DNA of 21,655 nt from a virus. Of the stretch, positions 1-7,433 are shown piece after piece. The stretch is taken from positions 1 to 21,655 of IMG/VR virus record IMGVR_UViG_3300009154_002002. One strand, written 5' to 3'. A model generated the notes under the pieces. It was not told where the DNA came from and did not search any database. It saw only the letters and a list, made by a program, of their open reading frames with translations. The translations under genes and the position numbers were made by a program. Position 1 is the stretch's first letter, and each line of letters begins with the position of its first letter.

Positions 1-1
1 T

Positions 2-331
2 AGTCTTACCATCACGCTTAATATCTTACGTTTCCCTAGTTTTCAAAGCCCGTTGGTAATGCCTAGCGAAGTTAAACAACGTTGTAAAGAACAACTACAA
101 CAGTTTCTTGATCGTTGGAGTGATAGCCATTGGTTGCATCAGATGGAGATAGAACATATTCGTCGTCTGATTGAATACTTAAATAGTGTGGAATCGCCAC
201 ATGCTGGTGCTAGTTCAATGGATATATTGCAGCAAGATTTTAAGACATTTTATACTCAGTATGACCAACGCCGTGATAAAAATTTTACAAAAACATTTCC
301 AGAATTGAGTGATTGGTATGACAGTTTATAA
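2..331 (+). CDS. Radical SAM twitch-type protein, C-terminal fragment (cut by window edge)
   Basis: The reading frame is open from the left edge, so this is the last 109 codons of a gene that begins outside the window; the TTG at 53 and ATG at 59 are internal and should not be taken as starts. The fragment aligns by eye with the C-terminal third of the next gene: TLNILRFPSFQSPLVMP matches that protein's NVNILQDPPFF...DILP, and both end in an aromatic-rich segment followed by a FPEL or VPEL motif. The catalytic cysteines would be upstream and cannot be seen. The stop overlaps the next start by 14 bp, so it is translationally linked to the radical SAM array. Family assignment is inference from this similarity. 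Confidence 0.72.
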   Translation, partial: SLTITLNILRFPSFQSPLVMPSEVKQRCKEQLQQFLDRWSDSHWLHQMEIEHIRRLIEYLNSVESPHAGASSMDILQQDFKTFYTQYDQRRDKNFTKTFPELSDWYDSL

Positions 332-1625
332 TTATAATGAAAGAACTCCAGAGTTTATTGAACTAGAAAAACTAGACGAACGACAAAAATTTTTGCTTAT
401 GGAAAGTAAAACTTTTTGTATGTTGCCTTGGACGCATTTGCATGCATTCCCAACAGGACCAGCATATATTTGTTGCGCTGCTGAAATGGATCATCCAGTT
501 GGCAATTTGCGAGAATCTACAATTAAAGAAGTTTGGAATAGTGATGCTATGCGGCAAACTAGAACAAACATGCTTACCGAAAAATCATGTGGGGCTTGTA
601 AAAAATGTTATGAACAAGAAGATGCTGGATTTTTTAGTATGCGTAATAGTAGCAATAAAAGATTTGGTCACCATATCGGCAGAGTTGACAGTACTACCGG
701 CGAAGGACATCTTGAAGAATTAACATTGTCTTATTGGGATATTCGTTTTAGTAATCTATGTAATTTTCGTTGCCGTAGTTGTGGTCATATTTTTAGTTCA
801 AATTGGTATGATGACCAGGTTAAATTGCTCGAAGTTGAAGGAAATGATTCAGAATATTTTAAGAAACATAATAAAAGAATTGAATATGCTGGACGTACAC
901 AATTAGATGTTTGGGAGCAACTAGAGCCGCATCTTGATTATGTTGAACATATCTATTTTGCTGGTGGTGAACCGCTTATTATGGAAGAACACTATCGTAT
1001 TCTTAATGCGTTGCTAAAGAAAGGCAAAAATGATGTAAGACTTATCTATAATACTAACTTTAGTGAATTGCGTTATAAAAAACAAAACGTGTTAGAACTT
1101 TGGAATGAGTTTAGTAATGTATGTGTTGGTGCTAGCCTAGATGCCATGGGACCACTTGCAGAATTAGTACGCAAAGGAACTGACTGGTCACAAACTGAGC
1201 GCAATCGTGAAGAAATGTTGCGTGTATGTCCACAGGTTGACTTTTATATTAGTCCAACATTAAGTGTTATGAACATATGGCAGTTACCTAAATTTCATAA
1301 AGATTGGGTACAAAAAGGTTTTTTAAAACCACAAGATTTAAATGTTAATATTCTACAAGACCCGCCATTTTTTAGAATCGATATACTACCACAAAAGTGT
1401 AAATCTGATATTAAATCAATGTATCTAGAGCATATTGAATGGTTAACGCCTTTAGATAGTTTAAGACGTGCCACGACAGGGTTTGAAAGTGCTATTAATT
1501 TTATGATGGCAGATGATAAAACTAATTTAATACCAAAGTTTTGGGATCGTACAAATAAGATGGATGCAATACGCACTGAAAAATTACTTGACATTGTTCC
1601 AGAGTTAGGAATGTTAAATGGATAA
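318..1625 (+). CDS. Radical SAM protein with N-terminal twitch/SPASM-like domain (copy 1 of 3 complete)
   Basis: This 435-residue protein has an N-terminal cysteine domain (C34, C52, C53, then C91, C94 and C97 in CGACKKC) that resembles a twitch/SPASM auxiliary iron-sulfur cluster site, including the family phrases CxLPW, GNLRES and EVWNS. The radical SAM core follows, with CNFRCRSC (C148, C152, C155; CX3CX2C) to bind the 4Fe-4S cluster and GGEP at 216-219 to bind S-adenosylmethionine. Family knowledge says such enzymes cleave SAM to a 5'-deoxyadenosyl radical; the substrate is unknown. I chose ATG 318 over the upstream GTG 309 because it keeps the overlap with the previous gene short. It overlaps the next gene by 8 bp. 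Confidence 0.9.
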   Translation: MTVYNYNERTPEFIELEKLDERQKFLLMESKTFCMLPWTHLHAFPTGPAYICCAAEMDHPVGNLRESTIKEVWNSDAMRQTRTNMLTEKSCGACKKCYEQEDAGFFSMRNSSNKRFGHHIGRVDSTTGEGHLEELTLSYWDIRFSNLCNFRCRSCGHIFSSNWYDDQVKLLEVEGNDSEYFKKHNKRIEYAGRTQLDVWEQLEPHLDYVEHIYFAGGEPLIMEEHYRILNALLKKGKNDVRLIYNTNFSELRYKKQNVLELWNEFSNVCVGASLDAMGPLAELVRKGTDWSQTERNREEMLRVCPQVDFYISPTLSVMNIWQLPKFHKDWVQKGFLKPQDLNVNILQDPPFFRIDILPQKCKSDIKSMYLEHIEWLTPLDSLRRATTGFESAINFMMADDKTNLIPKFWDRTNKMDAIRTEKLLDIVPELGMLNG

Positions 1626-2781
1626 CTTTTGTGTATTACCTTTTGTAAGTATTGAAGCAGACCCAATGGGTAAATGCAAAGTATGTTGTTTAAGTTATGA
1701 AACTATTCCAGATATTGATTTAAAAACAAATACGCTAACCGAAGCATTTAATAGTTCTTATATGGTTGCGCTTCGTCAAAGTTTCTTAGATGGTGAAAAA
1801 CCTGCTAACTGTAATCGATGTTGGGCAGAAGAAGATAGCGGACGCACAAGCAAACGTATGCATAGCATTTCTAGATTACGGCAAATTATAGGTGACAAAA
1901 AATTTACTAGTAGTAGCGATGGCAGTCTTGCATTTCTTGATTTAAAACTTGGTAACATTTGTAATTTAAAATGTCGTATATGTGGCAGTTTCAGCAGTTC
2001 AAAATGGGCGCAAGAAGAAATTGATATTCATCCTGGCAATACAACTGCTCGTGAAAACCTTGAAAAAGGTCGTTGGCCTCGTGAGGCTCAGCGTTTTTGG
2101 TCAGATTTAACTGAACTTCTAGCAAATTCAAAATATTTTGAGTTTACAGGCGGTGAACCATTTCTTATTGATGAGCACTTTACTCTATTGGAAATAGCAG
2201 TTGAAATGGGATATGCCAAAGACATTGAAATACATTATAATACCAATTTAACTACATTTCCAAAACGTGGATTAGAAATTTGGCCTCATTTTAAATTAGT
2301 TGAAATAGCAGTTAGTGTAGATGATATTGGTCCACGCTTTGAATATCAACGTTATGGTTCTAATTGGGATAAGGCGATGGATAATCTCCAACGTCTTTAT
2401 GATCTCCGTGATACTAATACAAATATTAAATTACAATTATGTATGACTTCAAATGTACAAAACTTCTATTATATTGATGAAATGTGTGAATGGATTGCCC
2501 AACAACGTTTTGATTATGTATATTTTAATGTGCTACATGATGCTTGGCATTTCAGTATTTCACGATTAAATGCTGCTGCAAAAGAACTTATTAATAATAA
2601 ACTTAAAAATTATAGCGGTCCATATAATGACGAAGTTGTTAATTTATTGCAGTTTATGATGCAAGGTGAAGGCAGTGATTGTACTAAACTTGTAGAAGCA
2701 TTAAAGAATAGTGACATTCAACGCAATCAAAAATTTAGTGATCATCATCCAGAAGTAGCAGCGGCGATAGGTTATGAATGA
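1618..2781 (+). CDS. Radical SAM protein with N-terminal twitch/SPASM-like domain (copy 2 of 3 complete)
   Basis: This 387-residue protein has the same plan as its upstream neighbour: FCVLPF at 4-9, the CC pair at 23-24 and CNRC at 65-68 for an N-terminal auxiliary cluster, then CNLKCRIC (C115, C119, C122) and GGEP at 178-181 for the radical SAM core. It is shorter at the N terminus and lacks the third cysteine of the CxxCxxC in copy 1. The ATG overlaps the previous stop by 8 bp. It ends 1 bp from the stop of an antisense homing endonuclease gene, so the operon is physically interrupted here. The sequence is clearly diverged from copies 1 and 3, which argues for different substrates or sub-steps rather than recent duplication. 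Confidence 0.9.
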   Translation: MDNFCVLPFVSIEADPMGKCKVCCLSYETIPDIDLKTNTLTEAFNSSYMVALRQSFLDGEKPANCNRCWAEEDSGRTSKRMHSISRLRQIIGDKKFTSSSDGSLAFLDLKLGNICNLKCRICGSFSSSKWAQEEIDIHPGNTTARENLEKGRWPREAQRFWSDLTELLANSKYFEFTGGEPFLIDEHFTLLEIAVEMGYAKDIEIHYNTNLTTFPKRGLEIWPHFKLVEIAVSVDDIGPRFEYQRYGSNWDKAMDNLQRLYDLRDTNTNIKLQLCMTSNVQNFYYIDEMCEWIAQQRFDYVYFNVLHDAWHFSISRLNAAAKELINNKLKNYSGPYNDEVVNLLQFMMQGEGSDCTKLVEALKNSDIQRNQKFSDHHPEVAAAIGYE

Positions 2782-2782
2782 T

Positions 2783-3391
2783 TTATTTTTTATTCCACGG
2801 TATTTTTCCAAAGTTTGGATTTTTATCTCCTCGTTTGCTTTCACTTAACTTTCTTTTGTGTTCTTCTGATAATTTTCTACCCTTTCTGGAAATTGACATT
2901 TTATTTTTTGCCTCATCGGTGTGTGGAACTCCAACATTCCATGCTTTATGCCCCTTCAATTTATTTCCAATCTCTGCTAATTTTTGATTAGTTTCTTTTG
3001 TCTGTCCTCTATTCCATGCAGTTTTTCCAAACATTGGATTATTTTTTCCTTTGCTCGCATTGCTGAGTTTTTCTCTTGTTTCTTCCTTGACAATAATTTT
3101 ACTTCTACCATCGCCCCCACTTGTCATGTTTAATAAACGACCAGTCCCAAGGTCTTCTCGTCCATAAAAATCAATCAACAATATTTCTATATTATATGCT
3201 TGATTTTCTGTAAGATTTTGATATAATATTATTATTCTATTTTTGTCTTTGGGGGCAGAAACTCTTCTGCCGTGTGTTGCAAATGCTCTTTTACCAATGC
3301 CTTTGCCAATATAATATGGAGTTAAATCAGTTTCTCGTAAAAACGCATAGACATAATAATTTTGTGGGAATTGTTGGGTATTAAATACCAT
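2783..3391 (-). CDS. GIY-YIG homing endonuclease with NUMOD3 motifs
   Basis: The 202-residue product starts with a GIY-YIG nuclease domain: YVYAF at 13-17, YYIGKG at 26-31, R35 and a candidate catalytic E69 in NIEILLIDFYG, followed by NMTSGGDG. The C-terminal half has repeated basic motifs of the NUMOD3 type (KGKNNPMFGK near 114-123 and GDKNPNFGK near 188-196) with WN-containing linkers that bind DNA in homing enzymes. ATG 3391 is preferred to ATG 3412 because AAGGA lies 8 bases before it. It is a free-standing gene, antisense between two radical SAM genes, with no sign of a split exon, so it looks like a SegA-type selfish element rather than an intron or intein passenger. Confidence 0.9.
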   Translation of the reverse strand: MVFNTQQFPQNYYVYAFLRETDLTPYYIGKGIGKRAFATHGRRVSAPKDKNRIIILYQNLTENQAYNIEILLIDFYGREDLGTGRLLNMTSGGDGRSKIIVKEETREKLSNASKGKNNPMFGKTAWNRGQTKETNQKLAEIGNKLKGHKAWNVGVPHTDEAKNKMSISRKGRKLSEEHKRKLSESKRGDKNPNFGKIPWNKK

Positions 3392-3411
3392 TGCTGTGTT
3401 CCTTTTCAACA

Positions 3412-3447
3412 TAGAGTAGGCGGGATTGCAGTCCGTGGCCTACACTA
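3412..3447. repeat. Imperfect inverted repeat at the right edge of the homing endonuclease insertion
   Basis: TAGAGTAGGC (3412-3421) pairs with GCCTACACTA (3438-3447) with one mismatch and a 16 base loop. It lies in the leader of the endonuclease gene on the minus strand and just before the next radical SAM gene on the plus strand. No T run follows on either strand, so it does not look like an intrinsic terminator. It may be an RNA hairpin affecting either gene, or mark the insertion boundary. Confidence 0.5.
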
Positions 3448-3455
3448 TTATTTAG
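3445..3455 (-). promoter_or_regulatory. Possible T4-like late promoter (CTAAATAATAG)
   Basis: On the minus strand this site reads CTAAATAATAG and lies about 50 bases before the endonuclease start. It resembles the TATAAATA-type single-box late promoters of T4-like phages, and a similar CTAAATAAT occurs at 18844-18857. In AT-rich DNA the match is weak evidence. Confidence 0.25.
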
Positions 3456-3462
3456 GCAAATA

Positions 3463-4785
3463 ATGACAGAAAATAATAAAGAACAATTTATGGACTTCTG
3501 CCTAGCCCCATTTACGCACACATTTATTTCTCCTGTCGGTGAAAGACGCCTATGCTGTGCTTCTCGTGAACCTGCACAAAATTTTCAACAGTATATCGAT
3601 ACTGCTGGTGGCGATGGTAAGTTTACGCCACTTACATTAAAAGATTGGTGGAATGGCGAACATATTAGAGAAATTAGAAAACAGTGGTTGGCTGGTGTGG
3701 TTCCTTCTGCTTGCGAAGTATGTGATAAAAAGTTGCTTAACACTTCTGTATATCGTGATTATTTTGGGAACCTCTTTGGGCATTTACGAGGGGACATTGT
3801 TTCTTCTACAGATAGCAATGGCTACACAACCTTAGAACCTATCTCTTGGGACTATCGCTATAGCAATGTATGTAACTTCAAGTGCCGTATGTGTGGCGAT
3901 ATGTTGAGTAGTGCATGGGAAGTTGAAGTTCGTAAAAACAATATGGTTGATTTGTCTAACCCAAAAAATCACTGGATGCAACCTAAAAACCGTCATGCTA
4001 TTCGTGACTTTACTCGTGATGTAGTAATACCAGAGTTTCGTGAAGCTATTGAAAATAAAAGTGTGCGTGAAATCTATTGGGTAGGTGGCGAACCATTACT
4101 CTACGATGAGCATTGGACATTCATGCGGCGAATAATAGAACTTGACTATGCTGACCAAGTTCGTGTAAGATATAATACAAACTTGAGTTATTGTCAGGAT
4201 AAAGAAGGAACCCTATGGGAACTTCTTGAAAATTTCCCACATTGGGAAATATGCGCAAGTTTAGATGGAACAGGAGCAATTGGCGAATATGTTAGGACTG
4301 GCCTTAATTATAGCGAGTGGTATAATAGCTTTCGACGGGGGATTGAATCTTCAAAAACCCCTAGACAAATGCGTATTGATTTTACTCTTACTTTACCTGG
4401 TCTTTACGACCTTGAGAGCATTATCAATTTATCCGATGAACTGAATGTAGAACTGTTGAGCAAGGTTGTATTTGCTTTCTCTCCTGATATACTACTCAGC
4501 CCTCTTGCGCTGCCTAGAACGGTCCTAGAACCACTCCTAGAGGGCATACAGGAGCGTATTAAACCGCTCATCACTCGTCGTACACAAAGTCTTTGGGATG
4601 TGTTAGAACATCTTAAAACTCGCCCTACGTTTGCTGAGCAGTTTCCTAACAATTATAAACAAGAGGCAATAAAAGGCAAAGCACATCTTTTAAAATTGGA
4701 ATCTCTAAGAAAAGATGTTAAAATAAAAATGGAAGACATCTTAACTGGAGATGTTTTGAATTGGTGGAAAAATATTGATGAGTGA
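3463..4785 (+). CDS. Radical SAM protein with N-terminal twitch/SPASM-like domain (copy 3 of 3 complete)
   Basis: The 440-residue protein carries FCLAPF at 12-17, a CC pair at 31-32 and CEVC at 84-87 in the N-terminal auxiliary-cluster region, then CNFKCRMC (C137, C141, C144) and GGEP at 208-211 in the radical SAM core, followed by the conserved YNTNLS stretch also present in the other copies. The start has only a weak AGGC ribosome site, possibly because the homing endonuclease gene displaced the original upstream sequence. Its last 8 bases overlap the next gene (ATGAGTGA), so translational coupling continues to the two unknown proteins downstream. The substrate cannot be deduced from sequence. 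Confidence 0.9.
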   Translation: MTENNKEQFMDFCLAPFTHTFISPVGERRLCCASREPAQNFQQYIDTAGGDGKFTPLTLKDWWNGEHIREIRKQWLAGVVPSACEVCDKKLLNTSVYRDYFGNLFGHLRGDIVSSTDSNGYTTLEPISWDYRYSNVCNFKCRMCGDMLSSAWEVEVRKNNMVDLSNPKNHWMQPKNRHAIRDFTRDVVIPEFREAIENKSVREIYWVGGEPLLYDEHWTFMRRIIELDYADQVRVRYNTNLSYCQDKEGTLWELLENFPHWEICASLDGTGAIGEYVRTGLNYSEWYNSFRRGIESSKTPRQMRIDFTLTLPGLYDLESIINLSDELNVELLSKVVFAFSPDILLSPLALPRTVLEPLLEGIQERIKPLITRRTQSLWDVLEHLKTRPTFAEQFPNNYKQEAIKGKAHLLKLESLRKDVKIKMEDILTGDVLNWWKNIDE

Positions 4786-5887
4786 AATTGCTGTAACGCT
4801 GCGCAATCCCATGCGCAAAGAAGAAAAATTAACATATTATATTAAACCAAATGATACTGGATTAGCACGTGATTGGGTTACTGCTCTTAAATTAGAATTA
4901 CAAAAAAATAGTGAACTTGAAAAAAATTATTGTTGGCATGGTTGGCCAAACGGTGCACGTGACCTTAATTATCTATGCAAAGAATTGCGCAAGCATACAC
5001 TTAGAATTTACACCTTTAACGAAATTGGTGTATGGCAATCGGCTGGATTAGATAGTATAAACATTAAAACTTTCTACACACCCGCAACTGTAATGCTACC
5101 ATTAACAGATGATCCTAGTAGCGGTGGACCAAATCACGAAGTAATGAATGAAGTCCATAATTATTTTGAACACTTACAAGGCACGGTTGAAAATTTAAGT
5201 TTGTACTATAAACTTGCGCCTCCAAATGTAAAATATAGTATTAGGCAAGTTAACAATCTGTGTCATGAAATTGAAACACTTTGTTTAAGTTTACGCAAGC
5301 AAAGATTTAAACCTGAATGGATTCGTCCATCTCAAATTACTACTTTTTTAAATGCTACTCGTTATAATCTAACTGCAGAGCATCGTGAAGGATTTACTGT
5401 AAATGGACATGATCGCAGGTTTGCACATGTTTATATGCATTGGACACAGATTGGCAAAACACTTATGGAAGTATTTCGTGATGAAGGCGCTCCCGTATTA
5501 GACCAAGCAACCTGTGATGCTATCACACATTTACAATATTATAGCGGTGAGTTTGATATTGAGTGGGGTCGTGATGTTACGATGAATTTAAGTCCTTGGC
5601 TACGAGAAGAAGTGGTTAAATTTAATGAATGGTTAGTTCGTGAAGGTTATGATCCACAAGATACTAATCTAAGTCTAGGTTATCTTGAACTTGGACATAT
5701 TGATTTAGAACGCAGTTTTGGAACACATGATATTTTCAAAATTTGGGATGTTATGGGTGATAAACTTGATATCTATTCTATAGAAGTGGATGGCATCAAG
5801 GCAATATATGATTATAGTTGGGCTGATGCAGACCATGAACAACGTCAAATTGATTATTTGATGCCTGGTTATAATAGCCATGTTTGA
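4778..5887 (+). CDS. Conserved phage protein of unknown function, radical SAM operon
   Basis: This 369-residue soluble-looking protein is not one I can assign to a named family. It is rich in tryptophan, histidine and tyrosine (WHGWPNGARDL near 37, HEVMNEVHNYFEHLQ in the first third, NGHDRRFAHVYMHW and SGEFDIEWGRD in the second half) with no signal peptide, membrane segment or cysteine cluster. The many paired His, Glu and Asp residues would suit a metal site, but no standard motif is complete. ATG 4778 is chosen over the TTG three bases upstream; it overlaps the preceding radical SAM gene by 8 bp and the following gene by 8 bp, so all are made together. A role as substrate or partner of the radical SAM enzymes is inference only. 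Confidence 0.8.
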   Translation: MSEIAVTLRNPMRKEEKLTYYIKPNDTGLARDWVTALKLELQKNSELEKNYCWHGWPNGARDLNYLCKELRKHTLRIYTFNEIGVWQSAGLDSINIKTFYTPATVMLPLTDDPSSGGPNHEVMNEVHNYFEHLQGTVENLSLYYKLAPPNVKYSIRQVNNLCHEIETLCLSLRKQRFKPEWIRPSQITTFLNATRYNLTAEHREGFTVNGHDRRFAHVYMHWTQIGKTLMEVFRDEGAPVLDQATCDAITHLQYYSGEFDIEWGRDVTMNLSPWLREEVVKFNEWLVREGYDPQDTNLSLGYLELGHIDLERSFGTHDIFKIWDVMGDKLDIYSIEVDGIKAIYDYSWADADHEQRQIDYLMPGYNSHV

Positions 5888-7433
5888 TATAGTTTGGTAT
5901 GATTATAGTGATGGTGATATTGAAATTTTAATTGCGAAAGCAAAACAATGTAGCAAAACAGAATATGTATGGCTTGCTAATCGTGATGTAGATTATAGCA
6001 AGTTTAATTTTCGTTGGATGCCTAACCGCCATCAGTTACAATATAAACATGCTTGGCCAAGCCATAACAATGCGCAACATTATTCAACATGGTTGATACC
6101 AGTAGATAATGATAACGGAACCGTACATCACGATGAAATATTGTCTGCAAGTGATAACAAATATTATGATACATGTTTGTTAAACACTAATAGTTTTGAT
6201 AATACACATTCGGTAGATTTTCAAGTTCGTTTAATAACCACCATGCAAGCAGCGATTGATTCTGCTGTTAATAAATGCACAAAACCTTGGTTATGGATTA
6301 TAGCAGATTGCTGTGATTATGATGGATTTGATTTTAGTTGGTTGCCTAGCAATCATGATATGAACTATATCCATTGTTGGCCAAGTGGAACCTGTGAGAA
6401 GGGCGATACCTTTTTAATAAATGCAGATGCTTATAAGAGAGGCGAACAAAATTATAATTTTGATCATGTGCCAATAAAACGCAAACGTTGGCCAAATATT
6501 AAAATTACACAAGATAGTTTGGCAAGAGAACTTAATCTAACTAACAGATTAAATGCCATATACACTGTTTACTCGCATACTGGATTTGTTGATTATCCAG
6601 ATGTTTGCTTATGGGATAAAAGACCAGTAATTAGCATCAATAAAAACAATAGCACCACGCTTGTGCCACGAGATTGCATTGTAAAAGATGAACTATATGA
6701 ATACCCACATCTGCTACGTTATCCGCAATATGGGTTTGATGCACTCAATGATATTATTTTTATATCCTATGATGAACCAGAAGCAGATGCCAACTGGTAT
6801 AAACTAGTAGAAAAATTTCCACGTGCTAAACGAGTTCATGGTGTTAGCGGAATGGAAAATGCTCTTAAAGCAGCAGCAGGCAAATCTGATACGCCGTACT
6901 TCTATGCTGTATTTGCCAAGACTGAAATTCATCCAACATTTAATTTTGACATTGGTGCTGACTATTGGCAAAAACCCAAACACTATATATTTTATAGTGA
7001 GAACACTGTTAATGGTTTGCGTTATGGTCACATGGGAATCGTATTATATAATCGGGATATGGTGCTAAATGCTCCACCATTTGGCGAGTTTGGCACTGAT
7101 TATACCTTGAGTTTTGATCACGAAGTTGTGCCTATTGTTTCTTGCTATGGTTCTTTCAATGCTTCTCCTTATCATACTTGGAGAACAGCGTTTCGTGAAG
7201 CACACAAACTTCGTGAATTTACAGATACAATGCCAAACGTTGAAACACAATATAGATTACATATTTGGCACACGATTGCTAATGGTAATTATGCTGAATG
7301 GGCATTACGTGGTGCTAATGATGGTGTACGTTTCTATGAAGATAACATGGATACGCCAGAGATTCGTCGCAACACATTTCGTTGGGAATGGTTGCGCAAT
7401 CACTTTACTCAATTATATGGTGATGTCCAATAA
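5880..7433 (+). CDS. Multi-module phage protein resembling glycosyltransferase-like proteins
   Basis: The 517-residue product contains two clear copies of a module: TEYVWLANRDVDYSKFNF..W.P ending in HAWPS (27-61) and KPWLWIIADCCDYDGFDF..W.P ending in HCWPSG (135-170). A third, more diverged copy runs from 338 to 375 (TPYFYAVFAKTEI, TFNF, YIFYSEN). From 291 the segment FISYDEPEADANW, FPRAKRVHGV and SPYHTWRTAFRE resembles, from memory, a group of marine T4-like phage proteins annotated as glycosyltransferase-like with a GT-A-like core; the DxD position appears replaced by FAKTE in copy three, while copies one and two keep NRDVD and ADCCDYD. Last gene of the plus-strand operon; its stop overlaps the convergent oxidoreductase gene by 21 bp. 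Confidence 0.75.
   Translation: MFDIVWYDYSDGDIEILIAKAKQCSKTEYVWLANRDVDYSKFNFRWMPNRHQLQYKHAWPSHNNAQHYSTWLIPVDNDNGTVHHDEILSASDNKYYDTCLLNTNSFDNTHSVDFQVRLITTMQAAIDSAVNKCTKPWLWIIADCCDYDGFDFSWLPSNHDMNYIHCWPSGTCEKGDTFLINADAYKRGEQNYNFDHVPIKRKRWPNIKITQDSLARELNLTNRLNAIYTVYSHTGFVDYPDVCLWDKRPVISINKNNSTTLVPRDCIVKDELYEYPHLLRYPQYGFDALNDIIFISYDEPEADANWYKLVEKFPRAKRVHGVSGMENALKAAAGKSDTPYFYAVFAKTEIHPTFNFDIGADYWQKPKHYIFYSENTVNGLRYGHMGIVLYNRDMVLNAPPFGEFGTDYTLSFDHEVVPIVSCYGSFNASPYHTWRTAFREAHKLREFTDTMPNVETQYRLHIWHTIANGNYAEWALRGANDGVRFYEDNMDTPEIRRNTFRWEWLRNHFTQLYGDVQ

Noticed and set aside
442-723. Plus-strand open frame inside radical SAM copy 1
   Set aside because: It overlaps the conserved cysteine domain in another frame and has no family features; it is a shadow.
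1295-1666. Minus-strand open frame across the radical SAM 1/2 junction
   Set aside because: Antisense to two well-supported genes with no ribosome site or recognisable product.
2783-3391. Intron- or intein-encoded status of the GIY-YIG gene
   Set aside because: The flanking radical SAM genes are each complete with their own starts and stops, so no exon or extein is split.
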